Source: Hydractinia symbiolongicarpus | Taxonomy: Eukaryota; Cnidaria; Hydrozoa; Anthoathecata; Hydractiniidae | Assembly (NCBI RefSeq): GCF_029227915.1 | Contig: NC_079875.1 | Span: forward strand, 24,746,001-24,810,000 | Length of the DNA: 64,000 nucleotides | Direction of reading: 5' to 3' | Shown: one piece after another, positions 1 to 11,342 of the stretch | Layout of the letters: every line of letters starts with the position of its first letter | Position numbering within the stretch: the stretch's first letter is position 1 | The notes under the pieces: model-generated | Databases searched by the model: none | The model's input: the letters and a program-made list of their open reading frames with translations, nothing else | What the model was told of the DNA's origin: nothing | Position numbers and translations under genes: made by a program

Positions 1-240
1 TTTTGTTTTTCCAGTTTGTCTAGGGGATAGTGGACGTACTTGCGTGTTTACACTTCTTCAGCCTCAAGACAAATGTTGTTTTACGTGTTCTTTCGATTAT
101 ACGGTCAGATATTCAAGGATTTATAGACAGTGATGAAGATTTTTAGTCCGACATTGTACAGGGAGTGACTTTAAGTGGCGTGTGTTTGAAAATTACAGCA
201 CACGAACGACTGTACAATAAACACAACAAAACAAAAAACT
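1..240 (+). other. possible 3' end of an unidentified ORF
   Basis: The window opens in a reading frame that stays open from about position 2 to a TGA near 129 and holds several Cys residues (two CxxC-like pairs). A polyadenylation-like AATAAA follows near 222. It could be the last exon of a gene or the cysteine-rich C terminus of a transposase. I do not recognise it, and the piece is too short to assign. Confidence 0.2.
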
Positions 241-699
241 CATACTCACGCTTTCTATTTTTATATTTTCGAGGATAACAAAAAAGACAACCACAAACCC
301 AGTATTTATTGTTTTCTATCAGTTAATGATTTTAAAAATTTTTCATAAACTTAAGTTAGGTTGTGGGTGTATTATAAAAAGAGAAACATGATATAGCAGA
401 GTTTAGTGATTAAAGAATATTCTATCAACTTTTTGCACAACATGTACACGTTTCTTTTAGAAGAAACATACTTCTTGGGTTCAGTCTGGATGTTTAGTAA
501 CTTAAAAAAAGATTTTTAGCAGTAGCTTCGTTAATTTTTTACTTTCCTTAATTTTATCACTATCTCGCAAATTAGTAGTTGAAAACAATTGTAATCTTAT
601 ATAGCCCCTTGGTTTTTATAAATAATTGGATGAAGAATGTCAGTTTGTCAATTAGTCACATGTATGAGAAAGAAAATGGTTATTTATTGTTTTTGTTTT

Positions 700-3140
700 G
701 GGCACTCTAAAAACGAATAAGTAGTAAAATTATTAAATCATGGGATTGGGTGTTTAGAGAGAACTAATCTACAGGCATCATGATCAGAAAAAATTTTTTT
801 TTTTAATTTGGCAGGCGAATGTAAAAAGATCAACCAACACTAAAAGCGAGCCGGTGATATGTGTTGGTTTGTTTACAAGTAAGGAATAGTCTTTTAACAT
901 GAGGTTTAGATCTTCATTCTTGTTGAATGCATTGGTATTAAAATCTCCCATGACAATACCAGCACTCTAGCTTCTTAATAAATTATCGATCGTTTCTAGA
1001 AATGATCTAGCTTCCCATGATTTTTTTTCGATAAAAAGATTTTTTCAATATAGCATTAAGATTCTTAACTTTTTTTGTTTAAAAGATGGTATGCGAAATA
1101 TGTCTGTTAACTCCAACGAATCACAATGAAGAAAAGCTAAATTCACAATCTATCTTCCTTATTGTTTGAAAAAAATTTTGAAGTTTTTCTCCAGTAAGTG
1201 ATTATTTAAACTTATTTGTGTCTCAGTAAATCACTTCGAAGTAGACTTTGACTTGAAGCTATGTCTATTCCTTTTTTTAACTTACCTGTGGAATACAATC
1301 CATTTGGTGAAATTACTCTGCTGAGAGCAACATATATTTGTCGGAAAATAAAACTTATTACTGCTTTTTATATTGAATGGCTTTGAACTTTGTGTACAGT
1401 ACAAGCCCAAGCTAAAGTAAGGAAATTGCGTTCTTCCGACTATGAGGTATTGTAATCTTCAACTTTTCTATGGGTACACTGTTGGTATGTATTGTATTAT
1501 AATCAGTGTTTTATAGTTTTGTGCCAGCTCAAGTTTCCTCATATTTTGCATTGATTTGACTTACTTGCCCATTCGCAATGTTAAATCCTGCAGTCACCCA
1601 TCAATAAGTCAACATAACACTTGGTGCAATTTTTTCTTTGGAAAATTCGTCAATGGCTATATATAACTGATTTCCATTAGCTTGTAGTTTTGTTTCATTA
1701 TATAATATCATTTTCATTTCAAAAAGGGTAAAACATGAATAATAAATGGTTTGCATATTTTTCTGGGTGCTTGTATTGATTGAGAGTGTGATATCTCAAG
1801 GTAGACTTCACTTTTTTACGCATTAATACCTCCTGATAGACATCAGAGGCATCTTTTTGGGATAATCATGTTCACCTTGATTACTTTCCCATATTTCACA
1901 AGTAAGAACTTCTGATTGACAATTTTTCCAGTTTCATCACTTGATTTATATGCCAAATAATAGTGGGATGGAAATTTGCGTAACTCAGTTGATCTGCTAT
2001 TCTATACTTTTCCTTTTTAAAATGACGGTCTGGCCTCTAGACATCTTTTTATTTTATAAATATTGACACTGTTTTCGGGTAGCTCATTTTTTCTTCACTT
2101 TTGCAAATCCTATATCTCTGTTCTGGTAAATGTTTTACGCAAAAACAACATAATGTGATACACAGCCTCTTGAACTGACCATTCTCTTTTAGTTGCATAT
2201 GCTCGAGCTATAGCTTTTATTCGATTATACTTGTTTAAATTATTGTTAAAATATTATAGTTGCTTGTTTTATGGCTTGCGAAGTCTCATCTTCTGATTTT
2301 GGGAAATATGCACACATGTAACTAACAGCTTTGTATTGATTTATCACAGGCTTGATGTATAAGTTAGCATGCCACACTGAAAAGTAATTATTTATAATAG
2401 GAACATAAATTTCCTTCGTTGGGTACAAAAAATTATGTTTTGCCAAAAAAAAGAATTTCTGGCATTTCTTTTAGAAGAGATTCAGCCACTAATGACTTCT
2501 CCAAGGGGTCCCATTAACAAGAATGTCTTTGAAAAATAATTTAACACGATTTTGAAAATGTTGAGCCAAAAGAACTGGGTTACTGTTAAGATGATGGAAG
2601 TTCGTTTATCTCTTTGTTTGTCACTGGATGCCCATCAAAACATTTAGTTATTGAAACGTCTTAATTGTTTGACTGTAGCCATTACTTCTTGCTGGAGTTA
2701 ATAACAGTTGTTTTACCTTTTCTTTAAAATGTTAACTCAGCATACCTGATTCCATCCTACCTTCTTTATGGCAATATTCATGCGTAGCTGTTGTAAGACT
2801 GAATGAGCGTAGAATATTTAGACTGGATCAAAAGCAAACATTTGCTTGTAATTTAGCAACCGCTAAAATACTTTAAAAGGCAAAGATGAATATCTCTATG
2901 AGCCTTGTAACTAAATTTACCAGTTTGAAGAAGACATGTATGGGCAAGCTCTTCACAATGATCATCACATAGTAAACACAATAGCCTTTTTTCTTTCCCG
3001 GGAGCAATTGTCAAATTTTCCTTGTTCACCTCGTATAAAATGGTGCTCAATAACGCTGTTTCTGTGGTCTGCATTCTGTGTTTATTCAGTGGGTTATCTT
3101 TATCCTCTTTTGTCATCGTTTTTTGATTCTTCATCTTGTA
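700..3140 (-). mobile_element. decayed Helentron-type Helitron (helicase-like region plus EEP endonuclease)
   Basis: Read on the minus strand, disrupted frames follow the order of a Helentron polyprotein. At 3134-2853 there is a stretch with the LCDDxCEELAH...TGKFSYK signature. Rep-flanking sequence follows at 2640-2450. At 2446-2100 come YMCAYF-KSEDE and an ARAYATKREWSVQEAVYHI stretch. Near 2040 there is a LEARPSF-KGKY segment. At about 1020-780 there is an endonuclease/exonuclease/phosphatase core with GDFN, PTHITGSLL and a final SDHD motif. The Pif1-type helicase core, normally more than 1 kb, is missing between about 1650 and 1350. Frameshifts and stops are frequent, so the copy is dead. 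Helentrons are known to carry a C-terminal EEP endonuclease. The family call rests on remembered conserved blocks. Confidence 0.7.
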
Positions 3141-3597
3141 AAGATAAGAGAGTAGGTTGAATATTGTTTAAGTCAATAGTTTTGTCTTGATAAAATGGAT
3201 TGTGCTCTTTAATATATGAATCCCTGATTCCAGCTTGAAACAGTACGTTAAAAACTTTGTTTATTTCTATTGGAAAAAATGTTAATTTCGTGACATTCCT
3301 AAAATATAGCTACAAGCGTCCACATAAATATAGCTCTGCAATCCTCCTCAATGTTAAAAAGTGGTCTTTGTGGCTGATCAGTGTAACAATTACACGTGAC
3401 CACATCAACCTTTATGTAAGCATTGATCATGAGTGGGGACAGAACGTATTATCTGCAAAATATGTATCTAGCTTTGTTCTTTTGCTGACTTTGCTAAACT
3501 TTTTGGTTTATAGTTTTTGGTATAAAATTGCCAGAGACAACAAATTTTGTGGACGATTGTAGCTGGAAAAATGTGATAGGAGAATTATCTCACTTAA

Positions 3598-4219
3598 CCC
3601 TATTCGGTCCGGGGTTTTTCGAACATACTATGACCGGGGGGGGGGGGCGGATTCCGCCCCCCCCCCTCAATAACTTTTCATAGGATTGTTCAAATTGAAT
3701 CAAACTTGGCACACTTATAGTACGTCATAAAAGGAACAAAATGGCGGCAATAAATATTTGCTTACGTCAGCACATTTTCTGTGACGTCATCAGAAGCTTG
3801 AAAATTGTTAAAAATGCCACTATCTGCTTAAAATATAATTACTTTTGTTCTAGAGGGAATTTTTACATTCTGTTTGGAGTTTCTGAAAGCTAAATAAAAT
3901 TTTTAACATATCTTCCGGTTTTTACATGGATCGAATAAAAAATTGCCAAAAATTGCCCGAAAATCCGTTTTTTTTCGATTTTCGGGTAAAATCCGACAAT
4001 CCCCATTATAAGGATTTCATAGAGATTTTAGGGGTAGTTTCGAGTAATGGCCAATATCAAAGCCTCTGAAAGGTATGGGACCTAAAAATTTAGCATGCAG
4101 GTGTCTAATAGATAAATGTTGAAACTCAGTAAGTATCATAGCCATATAAGAAAGCAGTCAGAAGTTATTAAAAAAAAACCGTCAGGGGGGCGGAATCCGC
4201 CCCCCCGGACCGAATAGGA
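3598..4219. mobile_element. TTAA-flanked MITE with G-run subterminal palindrome
   Basis: A 622-bp element is bounded by TTAA on both sides (3594-3597 and 4220-4223). Its terminal inverted repeats start CCCTATTCGGTCCGGGG on the left and TCCTATTCGGTCCGGGG on the right (reverse complement). Just inside each end is a G-run, the near-palindrome GCGGATTCCGC and a C-run. TTAA target duplications and ends starting with CCY are typical of piggyBac-type elements, so this is probably a non-autonomous piggyBac-like MITE. It has no ORF of note. Confidence 0.75.
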
Positions 4220-4223
4220 TTAA

Positions 4224-5855
4224 TGTGTAGTATATGTAGCTAGTTCGCTAGAAAATTTGTCCAATCCAACAGAATTTTTCTATAATATAATGTGCAGCTG
4301 ATTTTATACTAGCTAGCTACAGTAGCTATATACTTTTAATGCTAGCAAAATTAAGTAGGTAATTTTATGCTAGCTTTGTAGTTAGTTTTATGCTAGTTGT
4401 ACACTACCCATATATTTATATATTTGCTCATTTTTAAATTGTTTCCTCAAAAAATTATTTTTTTAAAAAAATTTGCTGGTCACCCTATTTGGCTGCTTTA
4501 ATGTAATGCATCACACGTTTATAAGAATCTGGTTTGTTTGCTCTTATTTCAGTTTAAAAAATAGGCCTATTGTTTAGAAAAATAAATTAACATACATTTG
4601 TTGACAATGTATATATTTTTAATAGCTAAAGTACTGCGAACAATGCTATAGAATTTTTAAAGTGACTATATTTAATAGGATCACAAACAGTTGTCAAAAT
4701 GGCAGACATGAAAAGCATTTTCTTGAACCATGGGCACTAACATTTTGAGGCTCAAGCATTAAAAACAAGTTGAACTAAGAGCTAAGAAACAGACTAGAAA
4801 TTATGTTGAATATGTAGAAAAAAAATATCAAGAAAATAAAATAACATGATACTGTGACAGATCTGTAGTGTTTTTAACAATTTAATTTCTCCACAAATGA
4901 ATGATTTAGTTGAAGCTCAATGTAAATGTTTAGTGGTTATACGCTTTATGCTTTTTAGTACAGCTATGCTCTTGTTGGTACATGTTAGTAAAAAGGTATG
5001 TCGCAAGTAGGACATATGCCTCGTCTGCAAGTAAGTAGTATCCTGACCTCGTCCAGATGTACTAGGGAAAACATCGCATAGATAGGGCAATAAGTAGAGC
5101 AACAACGCGACAAGCGAAAGGTTATAGGTTTAAGTCCCATTCGATCTATCATCTTTGCAACACTTGGTAAGCTAATGTGCGGTTTTACTTAGACTAATTT
5201 TTTATAAAACTAAAAATTTATCGTTTTAATTACATTTGCATCATTATTATTTTAACATTTGTACCATTTGAACCAGTTCAAGCTACATCCTAATTGTTGT
5301 TTTTTAAGAAACATAACAATGACAATTAAGAGCATCTCCCTGTCAAGCCATTCAAATATAGATGAATTATGTATACCAACTTGACAATTCTTTTGTAGCC
5401 ACTGTGTCTAAATATCCAAATCAATATCAATAAGTTACCCTTGCTTTAATAATTGGAAAGTTTATTTTGACATAAAAGTTTATAGGAATATCATACTTCA
5501 CATTTTGTATTCTGTTTCTTTTTTCTTTTCAAACACTCTTTTGTAAAAGCACGACTCTTCCTCTCAAACGCAGATAAAATTGAAATCCGGTCCTATGCCC
5601 TCCCTCAGCACTTTTAAAAAATGCTATTTAAAGCTTTCAAAGCCCTTTTACAAAGAAATTGGACAACTTTTTAATTTTCTTAGCATATTCGACTCTGGGC
5701 TACTTTATTACTTTAGATATTTATTTTGTTTTTGTAGTATCTCTTCAGCGCGATTGTTGCAGTGCACAATACTTCTTGTTTCCTCTTCGTGCCATGTAGT
5801 GTTATGAAAATAAAATAAACAGACCAATATATATATATAAATTTATATGCTTTAG
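4224..5855. other. non-coding AT-rich interval with repeat fragments
   Basis: No convincing exon is seen here. The N-terminal roughly 55-75 residues of HAUS1 should be encoded upstream of 5856, but I could not recognise them. The stretch 4430-4610 is a repeat that recurs at 7405-7700 with its two halves in the opposite order. Around 5085-5150 there is a tRNA-like segment. Confidence 0.5.
5080..5150 (+). repeat. tRNA-like SINE head (degenerate)
   Basis: The segment resembles the anticodon-arm to T-arm part of a tRNA, ending in GGTTATAGGTTTAAGTCCCA, which looks like a B-box (RNA polymerase III internal promoter). The 5' part (AGTAGAGC) is weak as an A-box and no acceptor stem closes, so this is more likely a decayed tRNA-derived SINE than a tRNA gene. 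Confidence 0.35.
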
Positions 5856-8800
5856 GCGAACGCATTAAAAACATGCTGACTGCTCTTGGGCTATCCATAC
5901 CCACCTTATCCAATGCTGGCAAATCAAGTGTGAAATCGTTAGCTGACGTTGCCATGCTGCTTGACATAAAAGATACTCAAAAATCAAGGTAGTGGTTGTT
6001 TCATTTTCTCTTCCAGCCCTGTGAATCCGAAGGATTGAAATTCCAGCCAGCCAAAGGCTGGCGAAATGTTGCCGACTCAAAGCAAAAATTAGGTCGGCAA
6101 ACCTATCTGAGGTCAGCAAGGTTGGCACAAGCAAGCCTATTCAGAGCCAACCTGACCATCCTACCTAATTCACCGACTCCTGACTTAGCTAAAAGAACTA
6201 CGTAGACATAAATCTCTATTGCCTGGCCTCTTCATCGTTGGAAACCAACACAAAAGATATATAATGCAGAGGTGAATGTCGACAGAGCACAGATGAAGCA
6301 AGTCTGCAAAACTGCACTTATGGGAAGAACAGACATATCATGGATTTAATTGCAGATAAAACTGGGGGATTTCAGTCAGGGAGGCTCATTAACAAATGTT
6401 AAGAAGTTATATGTCAAAATGGGGAGTTCACTTCTACGAACCAACATTCCTTCGTTCGTGTGACATGCATAACCTGAAAATGGTACAAATTTAAATTCTT
6501 ATCAACTGCAATTAATTTTCATATTAACATCGAAAATTAAGCTTTTGATTTTCTATTTTGTGCATCGCAGGTTCTGAGGCGTGCAAGACATACACTCCCA
6601 AGTTTCTTTTAGACGTGTGACGAGGCGTGCGCATGCAATTGTACACTGTTTATGACCAGGCCTGATAAATGCAGGAAACTTGATTGACACTGACAAAATA
6701 CGGACGCTATACTAAGTGTTCTCAAAGAATCTTGTTAATAGCAAGTAAAGTTCCGAGAGAAGTATGGAAACGGTAACAGTTCGTTGACGCTCAATTTTTT
6801 ATACTTATTTGTGAAACAAGGTTGGTTTTGCCGACGTAATAAATTAATATTCTCGGAATGCCGACCATGGAAAAAATATAGATTAGTACAAGCCGACTTC
6901 AATTTAATGATGGTCGGTTTTCAGATCAGCATTGCTGAGTGACGACCTAGATTCACAGGGCTGCTCTACTGATTTTTTTTTAGTTAAAATATAATGTTTT
7001 TTTATTTTCCAGTTATCTTTTAGCAATGAGTAATTTGGCAGATGATATCCAGAATATTGAAAATCTTGCAGCGAAGAAAGAAGATGAATTCAATAAGCTT
7101 GTCTCACAAATGACTGCTTCTCTTCAGAATGTAAACAATGTTAAGAGGTACTATCTTATCTCCATAACATTTTTTTAAACTATGACTTTCTATCCTCAGG
7201 GAATTCTCTTTCGTTTATGAGCAAAGCAAAACCTCCGCAATTTTTTTTCATAAAAAATAGTTACTGTCAGGGTGCCTATCTCATCATTTTTAAATTGCAA
7301 TAAAGTTGCTGTGTGCATTAAAAAAGGAATGAGGCAGACAACCGAAACAACAATTAGGGCAGATTAGCGCAAGTTTTCCTACTTTTTTTAGCAACCCTTA
7401 ACACTTGTCTAGATAACCATCACACTTTTATAAGAATCTGGTTTGTTTGCTGATATTTCAGGATAAAAATAGGCCTATTGTTTAGAAAGAAAATATAAAT
7501 GAAAAATAACAGAAAAATAAAATAATGACCAGGCCTGGTTTGAATTTTGATATTCTTATAGTATATATTATTCTTACAGTGAACCATCACATTTTTGAAA
7601 TTGTTTCCTCAAAAAAATTTTTTTTAAAAAAAATATCTCTGGTAGCCCCATTTAGCTGCTTTAAATTTACCAGAGTCATTTAAGAGGCTTCAAAACCTAG
7701 TAGCATAGTTTGTGGTCACAGGCTAAGTAGCATACACCACTTTGGTTTTCTTAAATGTAAATTAAACAACAGAATTGGGTGTGTCACTATTGGGAATGTA
7801 TTTTGGTTGCACCTTTTTAATAGCGAGATAGTTTATGCAGCTTCTGCATCTTTTTTGATGTTGGGTAGCAATCGCATCGTGACAATTCGTTGAAACAATG
7901 GATTTGTTACATAAAAATCTTTTCAGAAAGTAACAGAATATTGCAAATCATGCTGAATGAAAAGCCATCTGTGTATATAACTTGTCCTTGTTTTTATTGT
8001 AAACTTTCTTTTGAACATTCTAACCACCAAACTAACCTAATTAAAAGGTTCTGTCAACAAAAATTCTAAATGTTCAGGAATTTTTATTTTATCAATATTC
8101 ATAGTTCTCTTCTGTTCCCATAGAGTCATTAGTGGCCAGGTGCTCTCCACCGCTGAGAATAATGAGTTTACTTGTGACTTCAAAGACTTGATACGTTGAA
8201 GGATATTATTTGAACACTATTTCAGAAAGAATGTTCAAACATTCTCCGTGAATTATAGATATTCTAATTAATAAAATACCTAATTAAAAGTAACTTTATT
8301 TCCTCCTATACCTTTTTGCAAAATCTCCTAAAATGAGTTTTTGTACGTTTTTAGTATTTTCTCCAAAATTTGACCCCAAGTACTTCCAAAATCTTCCTAA
8401 ATTCTCCTAATTATAATGAAGTTCTATATCTATAGCCACTTTATTACATAAAACTATTTGAAGTGCAACAACTTAAATTTCTGTTAGAGGTTACACTTCA
8501 AAATTGTTTTTTTTGCAGCTATTATTAACTCTTTTCTTTATTGTATTTAGACCTTCTGTAATTTCTCATGATAGTGTATTTTCTATATTCAAAACATGCA
8601 TCTATTATTGAAATAACGTATCATAGTAGTACCAAAACAAGTTATACCTTCAGTGTTCATAATCTCAACATTTCAACATTTTTGCAACACAATGCATCGC
8701 CAAACTAACTTCAGATGATATTCTGAAAAACACCGGAGTTGTTTTGCAACTACCTTTGCTCACTTGTTTGTTTTGTTTCAGATATGGCTCAAAATATGAA

Positions 8801-10980
8801 GAAGAACACACGATTGACGAATCAATAGCTGAAAAGAGGAGAAAAGATACAATTAACCTTAGAAACAAGGCAGATAATTATGCTAGCCAGATAATCGCGT
8901 CTGAGGTATTTGTCGTTTTATAGACATCGTCATTTTTGATGTCAACATTCACCTAACTGTTAACATAATTATATTTAGGTGGAGAGTGATCCTCACATCA
9001 CGCATGAAACCCTCGTTCGTTTAGCTCAAGTGAGAAGTTTTGTTTTGTTATGGCTGTTGTACTAGTATTGTTTCGTATTGTATTGTGATTTTATGCAGGA
9101 GGTGAAAGAACTGAAATCTGAAGTGCAACCACTCCTTTCGAAATATAAGATGTACAGAAGCCTCCCTCCGGTGCGTATGTTTTTCACACTCTACCGACAT
9201 ATTTTCTCGTTACGGTAAAAAGAGAAATTTTCACGTAACTTTTTTTGCGATTGTGAGGGCTAAAGTAAAAATGTTTGCAGGACATCTTTTTGCGGATAAA
9301 GTTTAGTTTAAAAAATGAGGAACAAATATTTGGGATTGGTGGCACTAAGAAAATGCAGACGTGATCTTTTCGTTAAGAGTTAATATTGCATTTTGAATAT
9401 TCCCACGCCTCTTCATAACTCCTAAAATCTCCTGAAATCCAAAAGGTCTCCTCAATTCTCCTCAAATTCCCTCAATTTTTTTTTAAATTTAGGTTTCCTT
9501 GTCAAGTCTGCTCAAAATTTTTTTGATATGTTGGATATTTTTTATATATGCTTTTATATAAGATGGAAAGAAGGAGTTCATTGAGTTTATTAAAAATGCA
9601 GTACATCATAACAGAGGTAATTTTTTGCAGTGTGACAAACCAAGTGGTTCTACTTGCCTTCTAAAATTTAGCAGGAGTTATTATAATCATCCTTACATTG
9701 TCACATGAACAAGCTTCTTCTGTTGAGCGTGGTTTTACTGTTAATAAAAATTTGTGAGCTGATAATCTGTCAGATATCAGCGATTACATGTCCAATGATG
9801 TGTTGCCACGTCACTTTGTCGACAAGTCAAAGATATCATGCTCACTTACAAAATCAGATTGAGTTTATAATAAAAAACAGCTAAAAAGAAGAACATGAAT
9901 GAATAAGTGGACCAAATCAAGAAAAAGAAATCATTTTAACAATCACCAGATGCCGATCTCTATGTCTAACAAGCAGAAAATTGTAACACTCTAGATAATG
10001 ATTGAGATCACTCCTAGCCGAAAAAGAACTTTGGGATTTCAATGATAGGATAATTGTTTTTATAAAAAGTCATGACGAGATTGATCAAATATTCTTTCAG
10101 AAGAAGATGTTCAAACAATCTTTGTGTTTCAAAATATTGCACCAAACATCAGACTTTGCTTAGTATATTTACCCTTTTCTGTTGTAATAAAAAAAAAAGA
10201 TTGATTGATTTCGTATAAAAAGCAAATGTATTGCCATACTTGTTTTCGTGTTTGTGTTTGAAGCAAAGTTTCTTAGTTATCTTCTGAAATGATTAGTTTT
10301 CGAGCAAAAGTTCCTCAAAAACCACAAAAATCTCCTCAAAAGTCCACAAATCATTTTAAATTTTATTTTGAAAAAGTGTGTCAAGTGATCAAAACCTGTC
10401 CTTTTAAACTGGTCGCTGCTCGGCGGCTTTTTGTATTTCTAAAATGTTTTTGTGTAAACACAAGAATCAAAATCTATCGATGTGAAAGAATAATATCAGA
10501 AAAGTTTTCAAAACTTAAATAAGTTATTATTGATGATGCAGGATATGGGAGAAATGTTGTAGTTAGCTTTTTAACACAAAATGTATTAAGATTTGTTCTT
10601 TATACATTTTTTTTGTAATTTAAATCTCATTTTGCAGCTTTTCAATCATATGACCGGAAATATTTTTGGTGTCAGAATTTTCTTTGACTTTAATTAAAAA
10701 AGGGTCAAAATTTCATTACCATAGCTCTAATAAATTTTAGGATATGTTCAATTAAAGCGATTTTGTTTTCAGGATGTCAACCTGGCAAAAGTAAAGATAG
10801 AGGAGGCAAAGAGACAACTGGTACGTTTTTTGTCAACGGTTTTATTGGAGATTTCCCCTCTGTGAAACTCTTAAGTTACGCTCATGCGACAACGAGATAC
10901 GCTTAAGCGATTATTTATTATTTTTTTAGATGAAATTGGAGGCGCAACTTCAAACTGATATCGATTTATTAACGTTGTGA
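5856..10980 (+). CDS. HAUS1: HAUS augmin-like complex subunit 1 (5' exons not found)
   Basis: This is a coiled-coil subunit of augmin, the complex that recruits gamma-tubulin to spindle microtubules. Seven exons join in phase: 5856-5988, 7013-7147, 8782-8905, 8979-9029, 9099-9170, 10773-10820 and 10930-10980. They give about 204 residues rich in Glu, Lys and Leu. The best family evidence is the C terminus, where LAKVKIEEAKRQL followed by a short acidic tail matches the end of vertebrate HAUS1 closely in sequence and position. The first exon found aligns with the region of human HAUS1 that ends in an ALETKD-like stretch, so roughly 55-75 N-terminal residues are missing. Intron 1 is almost filled by a MITE and intron 5 carries a hAT-like remnant. 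The stop codon lies inside a 22-bp triplication. USE1 starts 362 bp downstream. Confidence 0.85.
6014..6963. mobile_element. MITE with CAGCCCTGTGAATC ends in HAUS1 intron
   Basis: The inverted termini CAGCCCTGTGAATC (6014-6027) and its reverse complement (6950-6963) enclose about 950 bp. Inner GTCGGCA-type motifs also occur in both halves. The element occupies most of the 1,024-bp intron between HAUS1 exons 5856-5988 and 7013-7147. Target duplication is unclear. A second copy of the interior (about 6110-6390 here) lies inverted at 33670-33950, which confirms it as a dispersed family. Confidence 0.65.
7405..7700. repeat. dispersed repeat, permuted relative to 4430-4610
   Basis: Two blocks are shared with 4430-4610. 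One holds AAGAATCTGGTTTGTTTGCT and ATAGGCCTATTGTTTAG. The other holds TTGTTTCCTCAAAAAA and a GCTGCTTTAA end. Here the first block precedes the second, while at 4.4 kb the order is reversed. The repeat is in a HAUS1 intron. Confidence 0.5.
9600..9850 (+). mobile_element. hAT-like transposase C-terminal remnant
   Basis: The plus strand of HAUS1 intron 5 reads LTLSHEQASSVERGFTVNKN followed by a stop. This resembles the LSHSQSAVERGFSINKEL block of the hAT-like element at 48-50 kb. Only the dimerisation-region signature survives. Motifs of the form CTCCTCAAAA/CTCCTAAAAT around 8290-8420, 9410-9520 and 12560-12660 may be relics of the same repeat population. Confidence 0.5.
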
Positions 10981-11024
10981 TATCGATTCATTAACGTCGT
11001 GATAACGATTCATTAACGTTGTGA
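10959..11024 (+). repeat. 22-bp triplication containing the HAUS1 stop codon
   Basis: Three 22-bp units (10959-10980, 10981-11002, 11003-11024) differ at one to three positions, and each ends in GTGA. The first unit encodes the last HAUS1 residues and its stop; the others are in the 3' untranslated region. Confidence 0.85.
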
Positions 11025-11342
11025 TTTTGTAACTAGTGTGAAAATAATTGTTTAACAACTTTGTCGTATTTCATTGCCATTCCGTGTACATTTATGATTG
11101 CCACCAACCCCCAAAACCTTACAAAAAAGCTAAATAACATTTCCCTAAATTGTCCTAAAATATCGAGGCCTTAATCTGAAAATCGAGGTTTCATTATTTT
11201 GAGTTTGGTTCAATTAATGAACTTGTGTTTCAGATACGCAAGAATGGCCATGCTTAAAGTTTGATTAGGACTTTTTGTGTCAACCATATGATTTCATCTT
11301 CATTTTTTATAAAAATACAGAAATTAAAAACAAAAACACAAA

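Noticed and set aside
3257-3562. 101-residue plus-strand ORF
   Set aside because: No domain was found and it is adjacent to the Helentron remnant. It may be antisense to further decayed transposon sequence.
5080-5150. Functional tRNA gene
   Set aside because: Only the anticodon-to-T-arm part resembles a tRNA, and no acceptor stem pairs.
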